Origin: Acanthochromis polyacanthus | Taxonomy: Eukaryota > Chordata > Actinopteri > Pomacentridae | Assembly: GCF_021347895.1 (NCBI RefSeq) | Contig: NC_067130.1 | Location: 28,665,817 to 28,729,816 of the forward strand | Direction: 5' to 3' | DNA: 64,000 nt | Part shown: piece after piece, positions 41,121 through 55,680 of the stretch | Position numbering within the stretch: position 1 is the first letter of the stretch | Layout: every line of letters starts with the position of its first letter | The notes under the pieces: generated by a model | What the model was told of the DNA's origin: nothing | The model's input: the letters and a program-made list of their open reading frames with translations, nothing else | Database searches by the model: none | Translations under genes and position numbers: made by a program

Positions 41121-41291
41121 TAATTGGCATTAAGGCTAATCATTTTGAACATTCCTCTAATCCAATATTGGATATTGTTGTTTGCTGCAACTCACACATG
41201 AAAACTTAGAGCAACATATTGTACTTTAACTTTCTATCTCCGGCTCACTCCACTGTTCTCCAAGTCACTGCTCTGCACTCCAGAAAACTCC

Positions 41292-41309
41292 CTGCTGCTG
41301 CTGCTGCTG
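41292..41309. repeat. (CTG)6 trinucleotide run
   Basis: Six perfect CTG units. Confidence 0.9.
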
Positions 41310-43739
41310 CTCTTGTTCATTTCATTTGGGTACAGGAGTCACAGGGTCAAAGCCAAGGTGCCACATCAACACTCGTATACGCATTCTGCATTCCCATAGC
41401 ATCCCGTAAGCTGACTGAGGCACACCTGTTACAGTATTTTCACTTGTTTACAAAGATGCTGCAGCACTATGGCGATACCCAGCCAGCTATGTGCTTTGTG
41501 TTTTATATATTTATTGTTATAAGGAGCTGCAGTGCAATATTTCTGTTACAGTAGGTGCTTTAGAGCGTATAAAGACGAAACTCAAACTGAAAACTTAGCA
41601 TTTTCAAATCTGCATTTGAATGTGAGCTCACCAGTCCAATGAACTGGGTTCATTTCAAAAGCGGCTACAATTAAATCTCTTGTTAAACTGCCAAGTGCCC
41701 ACTAACATCAGGATTAATTACGAGCAGGATGTGAAATGTATGCCAGCGATTCGAGCTGCACCGTCATTGAAATTTCACAGCTGTCAAACAAAAATCTGTC
41801 AGATTCGTGGACCTGTGCACACTCCACAACTCTGTCCTCCGAAGACCTCGGAGCGGGCGGCACTGCAGCAACCTCCCGAGGACAGCAGCATCCTGTCAAA
41901 CAACCTTTCCAACCTCCTGCAGTGCTGCTCTGTCTTATGAGCAGCGATCGCCCTGCAACACACAGCTGTTTTTCAAGCTTTCAGTGCTCAGCCATGCAGA
42001 AAATTAACTCCAGCGGCTACAGCACATCCACGCAAGCCCGTCTAAGCATTCTCCACGTCTATCCATTTCCCTACATCTCGCTGCGTCCTCCTTTCTCTGC
42101 TGCGCGCACGATTGAGATGACATTTCCTGTACGGCCTCAAACATCCATCAGCACCTTCACATCGGCGGCGGTCGATCACCTGTCCCGTGTTTCTATTTGC
42201 AGGCATGCATGAGTCGAACACCAGCTTAATATTCACAAACATCATCAGTCAAGGAGCCAACAATTCAAAGAGCGTTGAAGGCGCATCATTGGCAACACAA
42301 GACCAGTTCAGCGAAATCTTCTTGACAGGTTGGTGATTTTATGACTTTAATTTGGGTTTGCTGCACCGAGAACTTATAAATAATGAAAACTGGTCTTCAG
42401 GCTTCAAGGAGCTGACCATGTAAACACAATATTCCCCTCGTTGCATGTCTTGCACCCTTTATTACCTCTCCAGCACTCACGAAATGATAAAAGCCATGAA
42501 AGGAAGAGCCCTAAAAGTATGTTTTTGTAGTAGTTTGCTCGGCTGTGGGCTGGGCTGTAGTGTAAGGAGGCATTTTCCCAACACACGGTGCATTAATTGA
42601 AGGAAAAAAGTTAATAAATAACTTCAGACGGCTACCACAAGAAAATAAAATCAGACTGAGCATACCAGCTGGGATACAAAGATCCCTTCAAGTGCTTCTC
42701 ATCGTCTCTCAAACAGTTTGCCTCGGCAGTGAAAGTGATGCCAGGCAGCAGGCCTTTAGAGGCGAATGGGCACACACATAGAAACACACAAAAAACACAC
42801 ACACACTTGGTATTTCATTCTGCTGTCAGCTGTCTCCGTCGCTGCGAGCTCCTTCCCTTCTCCTCCACACACACTCATGGCCGTGGCAGGTCTAAAAAGA
42901 CGTGGGAGGACAGGGGATGTAGAAACAGATGGGTGCTGGCACCAGCCGAAAAAAACCCAGAGTCTGACAGTAATGGGCCCGAAGACAGACGGGAAGGGAC
43001 GGCCCCATCTGCGCCCCGATACCGGCCGACCAGCCAGAAGCAAAACACGGATTTAGAAAGAGACAATAAAATGTCCTGTCGCCTCGACTCAGCCGGGCTG
43101 CAGAAAGTGTTCCGCACCTCTGATCCGATTTACAGGAAAGTCTCGGCCTCCAGCACGTGATTGCGTGAGGCTGTAAATCTGGACATGGTTGCGTCAATGC
43201 TTCTGCCTCACGCATTGTTTTCAGGGGCCATAAATGCATAAAAAATTTGCACAATACACATGTGCAGCAGTACACTACAGCTGACCACATTATCAATTGT
43301 GTTTATGGTTATTTTCTGCCTTCCAGGGGGCCATTCCTTTCAGCACAGCGATAAAGTCGACGTGCTGAGTGTTATTAGAGATAGTAACACGAGGTCTGGC
43401 TTTCTAAATCATCATAATGACTCTAAATATAGTGTTGAATCCTGTTATTGTATCATTTCAAATGTATGAGAATAGCATCAAGACAGTAATATCTCGAGTG
43501 AATACACAGATAATCTTTAATTTCCCATTGAGTTTCCCCTCAATCACCTGAACAAACAGATTAATCAACTTAGAATCTCCACCAGGAAAAGATGTTTAAA
43601 AGGGTCTAAAATTTTGCTGTTTTCCAGCAAAATTACAGGCTGGTGACAAATTAAAGGGAAAAATCTGAATCCTGATATCGCCGTTATGCTGCAGGAAGTC
43701 ATCTACTACCATAAATTGGGTCCACTTGTCCCCTTAGAG

Positions 43740-44085
43740 GAGCATCATCCAACCATTAGGCCACAGACCGGTACTGGGTCACATCCTTCAGAGTCTACGC
43801 TGTGTTTTATTTTCAAAAATGACAGTAATTTTCCTGTCACTTCTGTTTGTGCTCGTTTTCCACAATTGACTTTGCCAAACTTAATTTAAAAAAACTGACG
43901 TCTCTGGAGGGCTTCTTTAAAAAAGAGGGAAAGGCTGAGACAAAAGTAAGTATGAAGTAAATACATATGTAGCAATAAAAAGTCATTTTCGTAATTTACG
44001 ACAATTTATGTGCATGATGACCGGTTTGCAGGAGACCGTCTTTCTTGAAACTGGTTCATGATACAAAAACGGTTGGAGACTGCTG
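43740..44085. mobile_element. non-autonomous hAT element with 8-bp target duplication
   Basis: A 346-bp element with termini GAGCATCATCCAACC and, inverted, CAGCAGTCTCCAACC, of the CAGGGGTCCCCAACC hAT type. GACCGG sub-terminal motifs lie at both ends. The 8-mer CCTTAGAG flanks it at 43732-43739 and 44086-44093. A short interior stretch reads TSLEGFFKKEGKAE, resembling a hAT transposase N-terminus; the rest is gone. Confidence 0.85.
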
Positions 44086-44150
44086 CCTTAGAGGAAAAGG
44101 TCCTTGCAAATAAATGCAAAGCTGCTATGAGTGATCACTTTTACTCTGCA

Positions 44151-44800
44151 GGGTGTGATCAAAAAGTTCTGGAACTGTTTGTGGTCCAAGTGCAACATGA
44201 GCAAGTCGTAACAGTCAGAAGTCAGAAGGCCAAATGACACAGCAGGACTTGTGTTGCACACATTTTTGTGACCACTTTTAGATGCCCACTTTTGTTTTTT
44301 TCAAAGGCTGGAACACGTCAACGTCTCTTTTTCTGAGCCGGGATGAGTCAGCCATCATGTTGAAGATAATCACGGGTGATAATAGGTTGGTTGGTGTCTA
44401 CCAACAAGAGAAGAAACAGCAGTTTTCACAGTGGAAGAGCTGCAGTGTCCAGAACCAGAACACACATCAGGAGCCATCGGGAAGATAGTCGTTATTTTTA
44501 TCAACATTCATGAGGTTGTGCATCACGGATTTGTCCCACTGGGTCAGACACTCAAGCAAAGTTCTACTATAATGTACCTGAGATGACATTTTTTGGATAT
44601 AGAAAAAATCATTACTTCCCACCTGCCCTACTCCTTAAATGTGACTCTCTGTAACGGATTTGTCCTCAAAATAAGATAACCGATGCTAATCACAGATGGT
44701 GACTTCCATGGAGCATTTCAAGCATCGCAGCAATCATAGGAGCTGTGCATTGCTGTACAAAGGATGGCAACCAAATTAAAACCTTGATTTTGATGTTTAT
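44151..44800 (+). pseudogene. mariner transposase relic
   Basis: Starts with a mariner-like terminus GGGTGTGATCAAAAAGTTCT. Fragments of the catalytic domain follow in shifting frames: a MLKIITGD block with the first Asp motif, KKQQFSQWKS, then FVPLGQ in another frame, and a CACCTGCCCTACTCC stretch matching the PPYSP motif before the last catalytic Asp. Many stops. The right end is not resolved. Confidence 0.75.
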
Positions 44801-44837
44801 AGACCCAGTCTTAGAATCTTTGAATCATACCTTGTAT

Positions 44838-45165
44838 GATGACATTTCTATCCTGATGGGAGTGGTTTTACCTAGGAAGATGATGCCCTCATCCACAAGG
44901 TACAAGAGTATTTGAAGAATGTGGATCACATGCTACGGAAACCTGGAAACCTAAACCCAATGGGAAACTTTGGGGCTGACTTGTAAGACTCTATATCATC
45001 AAACATTCAAATGATTGAATATCTTTTGGAAAAATGGTGTTTCATTTATCTGGTAGAGTTCCAGAGATGTACAAAGCTGTTCTGGTGGCACATGGTGGCC
45101 AAACATCTTACTAAGATGCTTCATGTTTGACATAATTTCTCACCTGTCTGTATATTTGCTACATG
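44838..45165 (+). pseudogene. Tc1-like transposase C-terminal relic (another subfamily)
   Basis: Begins near ATCCTGATGGGAGTGGTTTT and runs through decayed versions of the last catalytic Asp/Glu region (ATGCCCTCATCCACAAGG; AAACCCAATGGGAAACTTTG), then AATATCTTTTGGAAAAATGG, the stop region and ATTTCTCACCTGTCTGTA. The order of blocks matches the C-terminal third of a common fish Tc1 group distinct from copies 1-3. It follows the mariner relic directly. Confidence 0.75.
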
Positions 45166-45299
45166 TCTGTGCTTATTTAAGGTACCATGTCAAGTTCTTT
45201 GCTAAACAAATTCCTCCAGACTGCTCCTCCTGTACAGACTTGTGAAATGGTCACTTTGCGTTTCCTGTCCTGATGAGCATGTGGAAACTAAAATCCCCA

Positions 45300-45790
45300 A
45301 ACAAGTACTGTGACATTTACACACATCTTCTCAACTTTTTCCCAAGTGCACAAAAAAGAAAACAAGAAGAAACACAATCCTCAAGTCCTTCAACTCAAAG
45401 AATAAGATGTTAGTGCTTACCTGAATTATTAATGCTAAATTTAAGCATCTAATTCTGCTTGGTTAGAGTTGGAGAAGGTTCCTGTTCATAGATGAGAGAC
45501 ACCAAGTCTGACTTTTGGGAGGTACTTACTTTCTTGAACTTGTAATTATCACAAAGTTTTTATTCAGCACTTGTATTTAAGAAATTAGCCACATACGGCT
45601 GCTGTGCAACCTTTACTAATACACACTATACATATAGTATTATGCATGTAGATATGTCATTATTTAGGGCAGAGTAAGAGTGAATAAACTATTCAGAGAC
45701 ACCCAGTAAGACTGCAAAAACAACAGCAAAAAAAAAAAAAAAAAAAGAATAGATGGTGCTGAGCAAGTTTGAAGCAATAAAGGCAACAAA
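45300..45790 (+). repeat. direct duplication, copy 1
   Basis: Aligns with 48880-49890. Shared blocks are GTGACATTTACACAC, AGAAACACAATC, GGAGAAGG, TTGGGAGGTA, GAATAAACTATTCAGA against GGATAAACTATTCAGA, and GCAATAAAGGC against GTAATAAAGCC. Short parts of the flank (45180-45300) also recur at 45810-45975. Confidence 0.8.
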
Positions 45791-47689
45791 AAACAGGTTG
45801 AGCGGAAAATTTGTCTGCATGTTTGCTATATTTGAGGTACTATGTGAAGCTCTGTGGTAAACAAACTCGTCCAAATTGTCCAAGATGCCATTAGTGGTGC
45901 TCAGCTTCATGTCTTATTGCTGTTGTACAGCCTTGTGGAACATTCACTTTACACTTCCCGTCCTGATGAGTGCGTGAAAAATTGTTTACATTTACTTGAG
46001 AACATACAGAAATATAAGACAGAAACATTTCAATACTTTAAAAAAAATCTCCCATGAAATAATTGGTCCCCAAATCTCCAGAATGTTAAATTCTAAAATA
46101 CTTACAATGTCAGTTTTTCTGAAAAGCTACAACCCTGCATTGCTTATATCCCCATTTAGCAGCTAGCAGTTTTCCATTTCCTGTCCATTACCGATCCACA
46201 TCCCTGCACATTATCGCCACGTATTGATCGCCATGAAAGCGTAAAACCAATGCACACGTGAATGTGAATAATGTGTCCATATGCACAAGACAAACACAAC
46301 AGGGAGTCATTTATAGGAAGCAGCTCCATAGAGGTCAACAACTCGGCAGTTTGCCTTTAAATTCTGGCAAAAACAAGACACATATGTACCAAATATACTT
46401 ATGTTCTGCCAATACACAACTGCTCCATTAGATCAAAAAATGGAAGCCAGTGAGGAAACCTAATTAACCAACACGTAATTAAAAGGACTGTTGAAGCAGA
46501 TTATTGCTCAGATTGCTTTGCCAACAGCTATTTTCCTCTCAAAGACACAGAAAGAATCTAGATAATAAACACTGATATCAAATATATTGGAGATTCAATT
46601 CAGTGAAGATGATGAATTTTCTCATTCACATAAAGGACACCGCCTCTCTCCAGGATTTATTGTGATTAAACAAGACAGTGTGGACGCTGCATTATTGTTT
46701 GATCAGAATATGTGTGATTAAGGAGGACACTTTACAGGGAATTATTAATTTCCATCTGATCTGCAAATCGGAGACGAAGCCGAGCACAGGGGGAAAGTGA
46801 TCATAGTTGGGTGGAAATCTGGGATGTCAGGTGATTTCATCAGTCTGTCAAAACGCGACGTATTTAGAGTTTAAAATATTCTGTCGTAGTGACCCTCCGT
46901 CTAACTTTGAACATCATAAAAGGCAAGTCTAATTACATTCATAGTCCAGGAGGATGTAGTTAATTTAAATCTGATCATTACACACTGATGCTGCAAACTC
47001 TTAAACAGTGGATGAGCTGCTTGTCAGCCACTTCCACTGCAGACATCTCATCTTGTTACAATGGGAAAATAAAAAGAGCAAATAATAAAAATATGATGGA
47101 TGAGTTCCATTTAGCTTCATCAATTTAAGCTCTTGGCATTGGACATGTTTCGGCTCACTGAGAAAGAGGCCCAGTTAATAATATTAGCATCACCTGTCTA
47201 CAAACGATGTCTAGCCTTTTATCCGATCCAGTATTGAGCATTTTTCCAATTATCAGTATTCTTTTGAACCAATTCTGATTTTAAAAAAAACAAACAAAAA
47301 AAAAAAACTTGTCCTCTGGCTCTGATCTCTATCTGTAGTCACGACACTATGGTCTCAAGCAAAGAATTAATGTTATGAAGTTCTCTTTTGATTAAACATT
47401 TCTACAACACACACAAAAAGAAGCGTTTCTGCGAAGTTTTTCATTGGAGTTTGTGTTATTCAAAATTTTTACGTTGGAATTTTCATTTTAACTGCAAATA
47501 CATTTTGGTTCCAAAAGCATACTGTGATTGGTATCGGCAAAGATAAAACCTTTTTTCAATAGAAATTTAATGTACATCTAAATTATATTTACAAATATTT
47601 AGTGATGTCCTGGAAACAAACAAAAAGGGTATTTTAGAGCCAATGTCCACCACTGATTTTGACATGAATATTGCAATATCTAATATATA

Positions 47690-47975
47690 AAAATAGTTAA
47701 AATCTCTTTTCAGTCATTAATTTAACCAATAAAACCTAATTTCTGTGTAAGAAAGCTGTATATTTATTCATTTTCTACCATGAAAACAACCTCTCCTGCT
47801 CCAATGGATGATATATAACTATAGAAAGTGCAAATGTATGAAGTTCCTGCCTTTGTCCACTCACTGCAGCTCAAGCACAATATCTAAAACACTGTAGAAC
47901 TACTCTACACTACACAATGGCAAGCTTTAATATCAGAGTGATTCAGTCAAACATGTTCAAGCCAGAAGCCAATTC
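47690..47975 (+). repeat. diverged dispersed repeat (copy 2)
   Basis: Counterpart of 27830-28100, sharing GTAGAACTAC and GTGATTCAGTCAAAC in order. Confidence 0.45.
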
Positions 47976-48879
47976 TGAAGAAGAAGAATGATACAGAAAG
48001 TCCCACACTGCGAGTTGACAGAAGTAGATTGTTTGCTTTCTTTTTTTTTGTGTGTGTAAATGTGTCATGAATACACATAAGATGTATTCAAGGTGGAAAC
48101 ACTCGGTCATGATGTTCATGGTTTGTTTTGCACATTAAAAAAAACCCAATATGAACAAGTTAACAGGTTAAAAACGTGATCTTTGACTAGAATGGGTCCC
48201 TAAATGACATTAAAATACCCCCTGGACATATCTTTTCAAAACCTCTTTTGGCCTGGTACCTTGTGAATTAAACCAGAATGTTGTTAAATGCCAACCAAAA
48301 TGTAGAGCAACACTTCATAAAAATATGTGGTGATATTTCATTTTAGTACAAAAAAATGTGCTGCTTCCTTTGAATTACCATAAAATATTCGCTTTAGGAG
48401 TTTTATTTTTCACAATATATTATAAGCAGTGTTTCGACAAATAGAAGAAAGGTAGTAAAATGATGTGGAAGTGATGAATTAGTTGTTAAGTAGACAAAAA
48501 AGCAAAAACATCCAAATATCTTCATTGCATAAAGGTATACACACAACTGTAGCAACAGAAAACATTTCCTGTATGTCCAATTTGTGTAGAAACAGCTGTT
48601 GAAGGTCAACATCGTTTGAAATAAAGAGAAAACTTTATGTTTTAGAGTAACTTGACAAATTGGTGTACAGTTATTCCACAGAGCAGCCAGATATTTAAAA
48701 CAAACCTGTGATTTTACTATGAATATTGTTCAGCAATGATCGAGTCCGGAGATGTGACTCAACAGGCGACGTGTCATCCAGAGTGACTCACCACAGCCAA
48801 TTAAATACCAAACAACTACCTCTGCAAAACACAATTAGCCTGTAAGGTAATCTGCTTAACACAAATCACAGGACAAACA

Positions 48880-49890
48880 AGCGCAGTGACATTTACACAC
48901 GTCTTTTCTCAAACTTTTACCAAGTGTGTGACAAAGAAGCAAGCAGAAACACAATCGTCCAGTCCTTAACTCACAGGATAAGACGTCAATGCCTACCTAA
49001 ATAAATCATTAACAATAGATTCAAGCAACTAATCCTGCTCTTCTAGAGCTGGAGAAGGATCATGTGATCAGAGTTGCCTGGAGATCTGCAACCCAAGGTC
49101 CCCCAGCAACCCAAGATTCCCTAGCAACCCAAGGCCCCCCAGCAATCCAAGGTGCCAAAGGTCCCCCAGCAACCCAAGGTCCCATAACAACCCAAGGTCC
49201 CCCAGCAACCCAAGGTCCCCCAGCAACCCAAGGTGCCCAAGGTCCCCCAGCAACCCAAGGTGCCAAAGGTACCATAGCAACCCAAGATTCCCCAGAAACC
49301 CAAGGAGCCCAAGGCCCCACAGAAGCCCAAGGTCTCCCACCAACCCAAGGTCCTTCAGCAACATTAGATACTCAAGTACCGGCTCCAGCGACCTGAGATG
49401 CTACACTATCCATTAAAGAAGCCAGGCGACCAGCCCAAGGTGGTATGCCAGAAGCCCCATTAGACCAGTCACTAACCTCAGCAGCTTAAGGTTAGAGCTG
49501 CTAGGGTTGGGAGGTATTTTCCATTTTGTGCTTGCTTTTTATTTTATTTTTCTGTTTGCTCGAACTATAATTTGGAGAGAAGTCAAGGAAACTGAAATTT
49601 GAACTTCTAACTAGAATTAAGTTTTGTATTCAAGACTTGTATGTAAAAAAAAAAAAAACAACAACATAGGGCTAATGTACAACCTTATACATACAGTATT
49701 TTCCATTAAGGTAGAGTAACAATGGATAAACTATTCAGAAAGACCCAGACTGCACAGACAAGCGATGTAATAAAACTGAGTGTATTTAGTGTTCAAGAAA
49801 GCAAAACTAGTAAAGAAAATGTGCTGTTGAGTACCTCTGAAGTAATAAAGCCACAATAAAACCTTTAAGACTGATGCAATCTGTCAAGCA
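48880..49890 (+). repeat. direct duplication, copy 2, carrying a minisatellite
   Basis: Counterpart of 45300-45790, about 3.6 kb away. Between the shared GGAGAAGG and TTGGGAGGTA landmarks this copy carries about 400 bp of extra sequence, most of it the 18-bp array at 49089-49362. Confidence 0.8.
49089..49362. repeat. 18-bp minisatellite (CAACCCAAGGTCCCCCAG)n
   Basis: About 14 units of 18 bp, several extended by a 9-bp insert (GTGCCCAAG or GTGCCAAAG). All lengths are multiples of 9, so the array stays open in several frames on both strands; the plus frame reads repeated GPPATQ. No start context, splice signals or conserved domain support a gene. Confidence 0.9.
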
Positions 49891-50757
49891 AAAGTAGAAT
49901 ATAAAAGCTGGTATATTTCTATCATACATTTGACTTTAATCACCCTGTATCAGAACATATAATAAAAAAAAACAGCCTGGTATAAATACAGAACATTAAA
50001 AACAGATAAAACCAGTCCAAAGCTGCTTCTTTATGCCCCGTGAAAGTCCTGAATGTCTCTTACAGACATTTCAATTTATTTCATGACATCTCCTGAAATG
50101 CTTATTCCAGCATTAGATCACTGGAGGGAGAAAAATGGGCTGCGAACGCACTGTGATGTGGAAAATCGATGTGTTGAATATGGCAGTTTGATTTTCATTT
50201 ACGACAATATTAAACTGCGTATTGTGTGAACATTTGAAGTGCCTCCGACACAGTTCTTTTTTTTTTTTTTTTTTTAATGAGAGACCTGTACAAGAGGAAG
50301 TAGAGCCACACAGCTTCACTTTACTGCTAACCAGGCGGCCCACACTGCTGGCTGAGAGTCCTAAACAAACCTTTTCTACCTGAAATGTAGCTTCAAATTA
50401 ACCACAGATGCACCTGCCTGCCATAAAGTGCCTTAATGCTTGATTTTTGGTTTTCTTAGCTCTTGGACTTGCAACATATAGAATATAGTGTGTACTGTAG
50501 AGAGATCTGGGCTGCAGCCTAACACACATTCTGCATTTGTGAGAAAGGTAAAAAGTAAAAGTTGGGCAGAATAAAGGATGACTGAAGTGGGTAATTTCAA
50601 AATAAGGTGGGCAGCATAGTTGAATTATGTACCATGGTAGTTGCAGTATCACTATATGTGTATAGTGATGATACAGTCGTGATCAAAAGTTTACTTACAC
50701 TTGTAAAAACCATGCATATCATGCCGGTCTTGAGTTTCTAATGACTCTTATAACATA

Positions 50758-52394
<1,637 letters not shown>

Positions 52395-54776
52395 TAATAT
52401 TCAGTGATGAAATCATTGAAACACATGCTTCTCTGTCACAGGTCAGACGAAACAAAAAATCTGAGGCATTTTGGTCGCAATATGCAGAAATTTGTTTGGA
52501 GGAAAGAAGGAGAGGCCGCTAACCCGAAGAAGACCAATCCTAACATCTAGCATGGGTGATACTGGTGCTTCACACAAAGTAAATGAAACAATAATGGAGG
52601 ATTACCTCCAAATTCTTCAAGAAAACCTAAAATCATCAACCACAAGGTTTAGTCATGGTTGCAGTTGGGTGTTTTAAGAAGACAATGACCCAAAACACAC
52701 AAAATAAGGTAAAGAAATGGTTAAATCAGGCTAGAATGTAGGTTTTAGACTGGTGTACACAAAGTCCTGACTTAAACCCCATTCAAGAACTTGTTGACTC
52801 TGCTGAAAAACCAAGTATGTGATGGAAAGCCAACAGATTCTAGTTTAACTGCACCAATCCTGTCAAGATAAGGGTCAAAGAAACAACCAGAAGCTTGTAG
52901 ATAGCTACCAAAAAGTGCCCAGTTGAGGTGAAAATAGCCTAAGAATGTTTAATCAAAGAATAGCATTGTTGCATGTATATTTTTGACCCAGCAGATTAAA
53001 TCATATTTCCAGAAGACGCATTAAAAAAAAATCTATAAAACAACCAAAATGCATGACTGTTTCTGACAAAGATACGTCTGCCAGTGATTCCAATGTAGAA
53101 AACTAAGAATTCATTGAAAAAGTCCTTGAAAAATTAACATTTTCCAAACATACGGAAACCTTCACAACTGTATAGCCTCCAAAAATTCAGCTGACAAAGA
53201 CAGAAATATCAACTATACTCCAAGCAGGCAAATTACCAGGCAGACTGAAGTACACTAAACAATGTAAAATGTAATGAAAAATCTCTCTTTCGTGATTCAC
53301 GGCTTTGTCCACAGCGGTTTAATACACTCGAACAGCATGGCAAGACATCTGATGTAGCCAAATTTCTATTGTCTGATGCACTTTATCATCATACCGTCCA
53401 CTCTTTGTACCAAAGTTAATTGTTTAAATACACAAAAATCCATCCTTAAACAATCACAGCTCACAAATTCTTTCAGTTACAGATATAGAAGTGGAAAATC
53501 TGTTTTCTTCCATTTAAAAGCAACCAAACAAGAAAATTAGAAATAATTTTAGGTTGCACGTTCTGTCCGAAATCAGATCTTCACTCAGGTGCTACATTTT
53601 TAATAATCAAACATTCAGACATCCCAAATAGCTTGTATTTATTTAACAAACTTTCAGTGTCCCATGTGAATAACCAAGCAGCCCATTTAAACATTTCTCT
53701 ACGCAGAAAAAAAGCTTTTCTAAAGAATTCCAGCAAAAAAAAGAAGATCTGAGGATGCAGACAGCAAACAGAATAATAAAATCTCATCCAGTCATCACAA
53801 AAATGACACATCAGAGGATTTTATTTTGCTTGTAAGACGTAGTCGTGTCATGTAAAACAAAATGAGATACTAAGCGGAAAGTTTTCTGGATGTACGCCTC
53901 AGAAAAGACTCTTACTGATGTTACCGCTCTGATGTGATGATGCTTAACATGTAGATCTTAAAGTAAAAAATGCAGAAAAGCCAAACAGTTTACTCTCATC
54001 TTACAGGCTCTAATTCAAACAGTCAAGTCCTAAGTTTGACTAAATTTCAAGCTGATTGACTTCAATTGTGAGTTTTGCCAAAGAAACTGAGAAAAAGGCT
54101 GAATGAGGTGATATGAAGTTCAGAAAAAATAAAACATCTCTATGAACACATAAGCAACTCTTCATTGTACGAAACTCAGGAAATAACTCTCACCCACATA
54201 AATGGAAAAGGTTAATTTAAAAAAAAAGTTACACACAAAGATATAAAGGAGCGTATTCATGAAGTTGATTGAAAAAGTAGTTATTTAAAGGACTCAATTA
54301 CTACAGAATTTAATTTGCTGCTGAATAAATGGTTCATGCAAACTTTCTTTTTTTACTCACCAGGTCAAGACAAATGTTCCCTCATGTTCCATAGATTTTT
54401 GCAGAGAGGAAGACAGTTATATTAATTTAGTGTTTCTGTGAATGCACAAAATCAGAGCGGTTCAATGTACAAAGCTTTGTAAGTGGAAAGGAAAGTCATT
54501 CTTGAGCCAAACTCCGTGTTCTGGGAAAACACCCTGAAGACTTGGTTGCAACTCCACTGCAGCAGCTGCTCACTGACTGCGAAGTTTTACAGGCCAGGAG
54601 GACATAATTGGAGTAACACAGGAGAACATGAACATAATCTAGCTTCTTCTGGAGTGTGGAGGAAGGAACTGGCAGACTGTTGGACTGTGAAGTTTATCTG
54701 ATAAAACAGAAGGACTAAAATGTGGCTATGCATTCATGAAAACAATGCACTGATATTCTTTTTTTTGAATGCATGT

Positions 54777-55680
54777 GTTTTTTTTTTTTTGTTTTTTTTT
54801 TGGCAGAACTCATTGCCAAGCATTGGGGCTCTCATCGACATCACCTTCTGTGCGAAATGTAATGAGTCCTATGTTGGCTCTCAAGAGATGTTCGCAGCCA
54901 CCGCATGGTAAGGTAGGAAGGTTCAGGAGGTGCAGAGCTCTGGCTTTTCTTTAGGCTTTCTTCATCTCTTCTATTTGTCTTCTGGGGATTTTGAAAGATG
55001 TTTTTTGCGGATTGTTTTTCTCCAATTGGTTCTTTCAGCAACTTCCAATTGACAGGATTGATTTCAGCCCTCAGCAAGGTGTTTCTGATCTGATCCACAT
55101 GGTCTCTTGCCAGATGCAAACTCCGAGAAGAAGACATCTCTGCGTAGGCATCTGGCATTCGGGCACAGTATCCGGCCCATCGGAGTTGGTGGCGAGTCAT
55201 GATGGTTTCTAGATTTTCAATCTCTGAGTGGAGGAAAACTTCATTGTTTGTGATCCGGTCCTGCCTCGTTATCTGAAGGATTTGACAAAGTGTCATTTGA
55301 TGAAATTGTTCAACTTTGCGGATGTCCCTTCGGTAGAGTACCCATGTCTCACAGGCGTAACAGAGTCGAGACTACTGCAGCTCAGTAGACCATGAGCTTG
55401 GTGGTTTGTGTTAGCCCAGGATTGCTGATGGCTCTTTTGAACAGCTTCCCACATGCTACCTTTTTATCAGCGAATGCATTTGATGTTAGTACGTTGCCAA
55501 GGTATGGTAATTGTTCAACATTCTCCAGGTCCAGTCTGTTGATGGTGGTTTTGGCCTCAGGTGATGGTTGACACCCCCAGTCATGGTTGGAGCGGGATCT
55601 TGGTTTTTACCACGTTGATGGTGAGTTTGTAGTGCATGCACGCTCTGGAGAGGTTGTCCGCATGTATTAGGGTAAAACAC
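54777..55680 (-). pseudogene. LINE ORF2 C-terminal fragment with poly(A) tail
   Basis: The minus strand reads, in broken frames from 55680 down: CMHYKLTINVVKTKI (end of the RT region), LFKRAISNPGLTQTT, LLYACETWVLYRRDIRK, then in a 151-residue open stretch ITRQDRITNNEVF and RHQLRWAGYCARM, the familiar post-RT tail of non-LTR retrotransposons. Close to the end comes a CGGCEHLLRANIGLITF-like zinc-finger remnant. The plus-strand T runs at 54778-54802 are its A tail. 5'-truncated, several frameshifts, no function expected. The clade is not determined. Confidence 0.88.
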
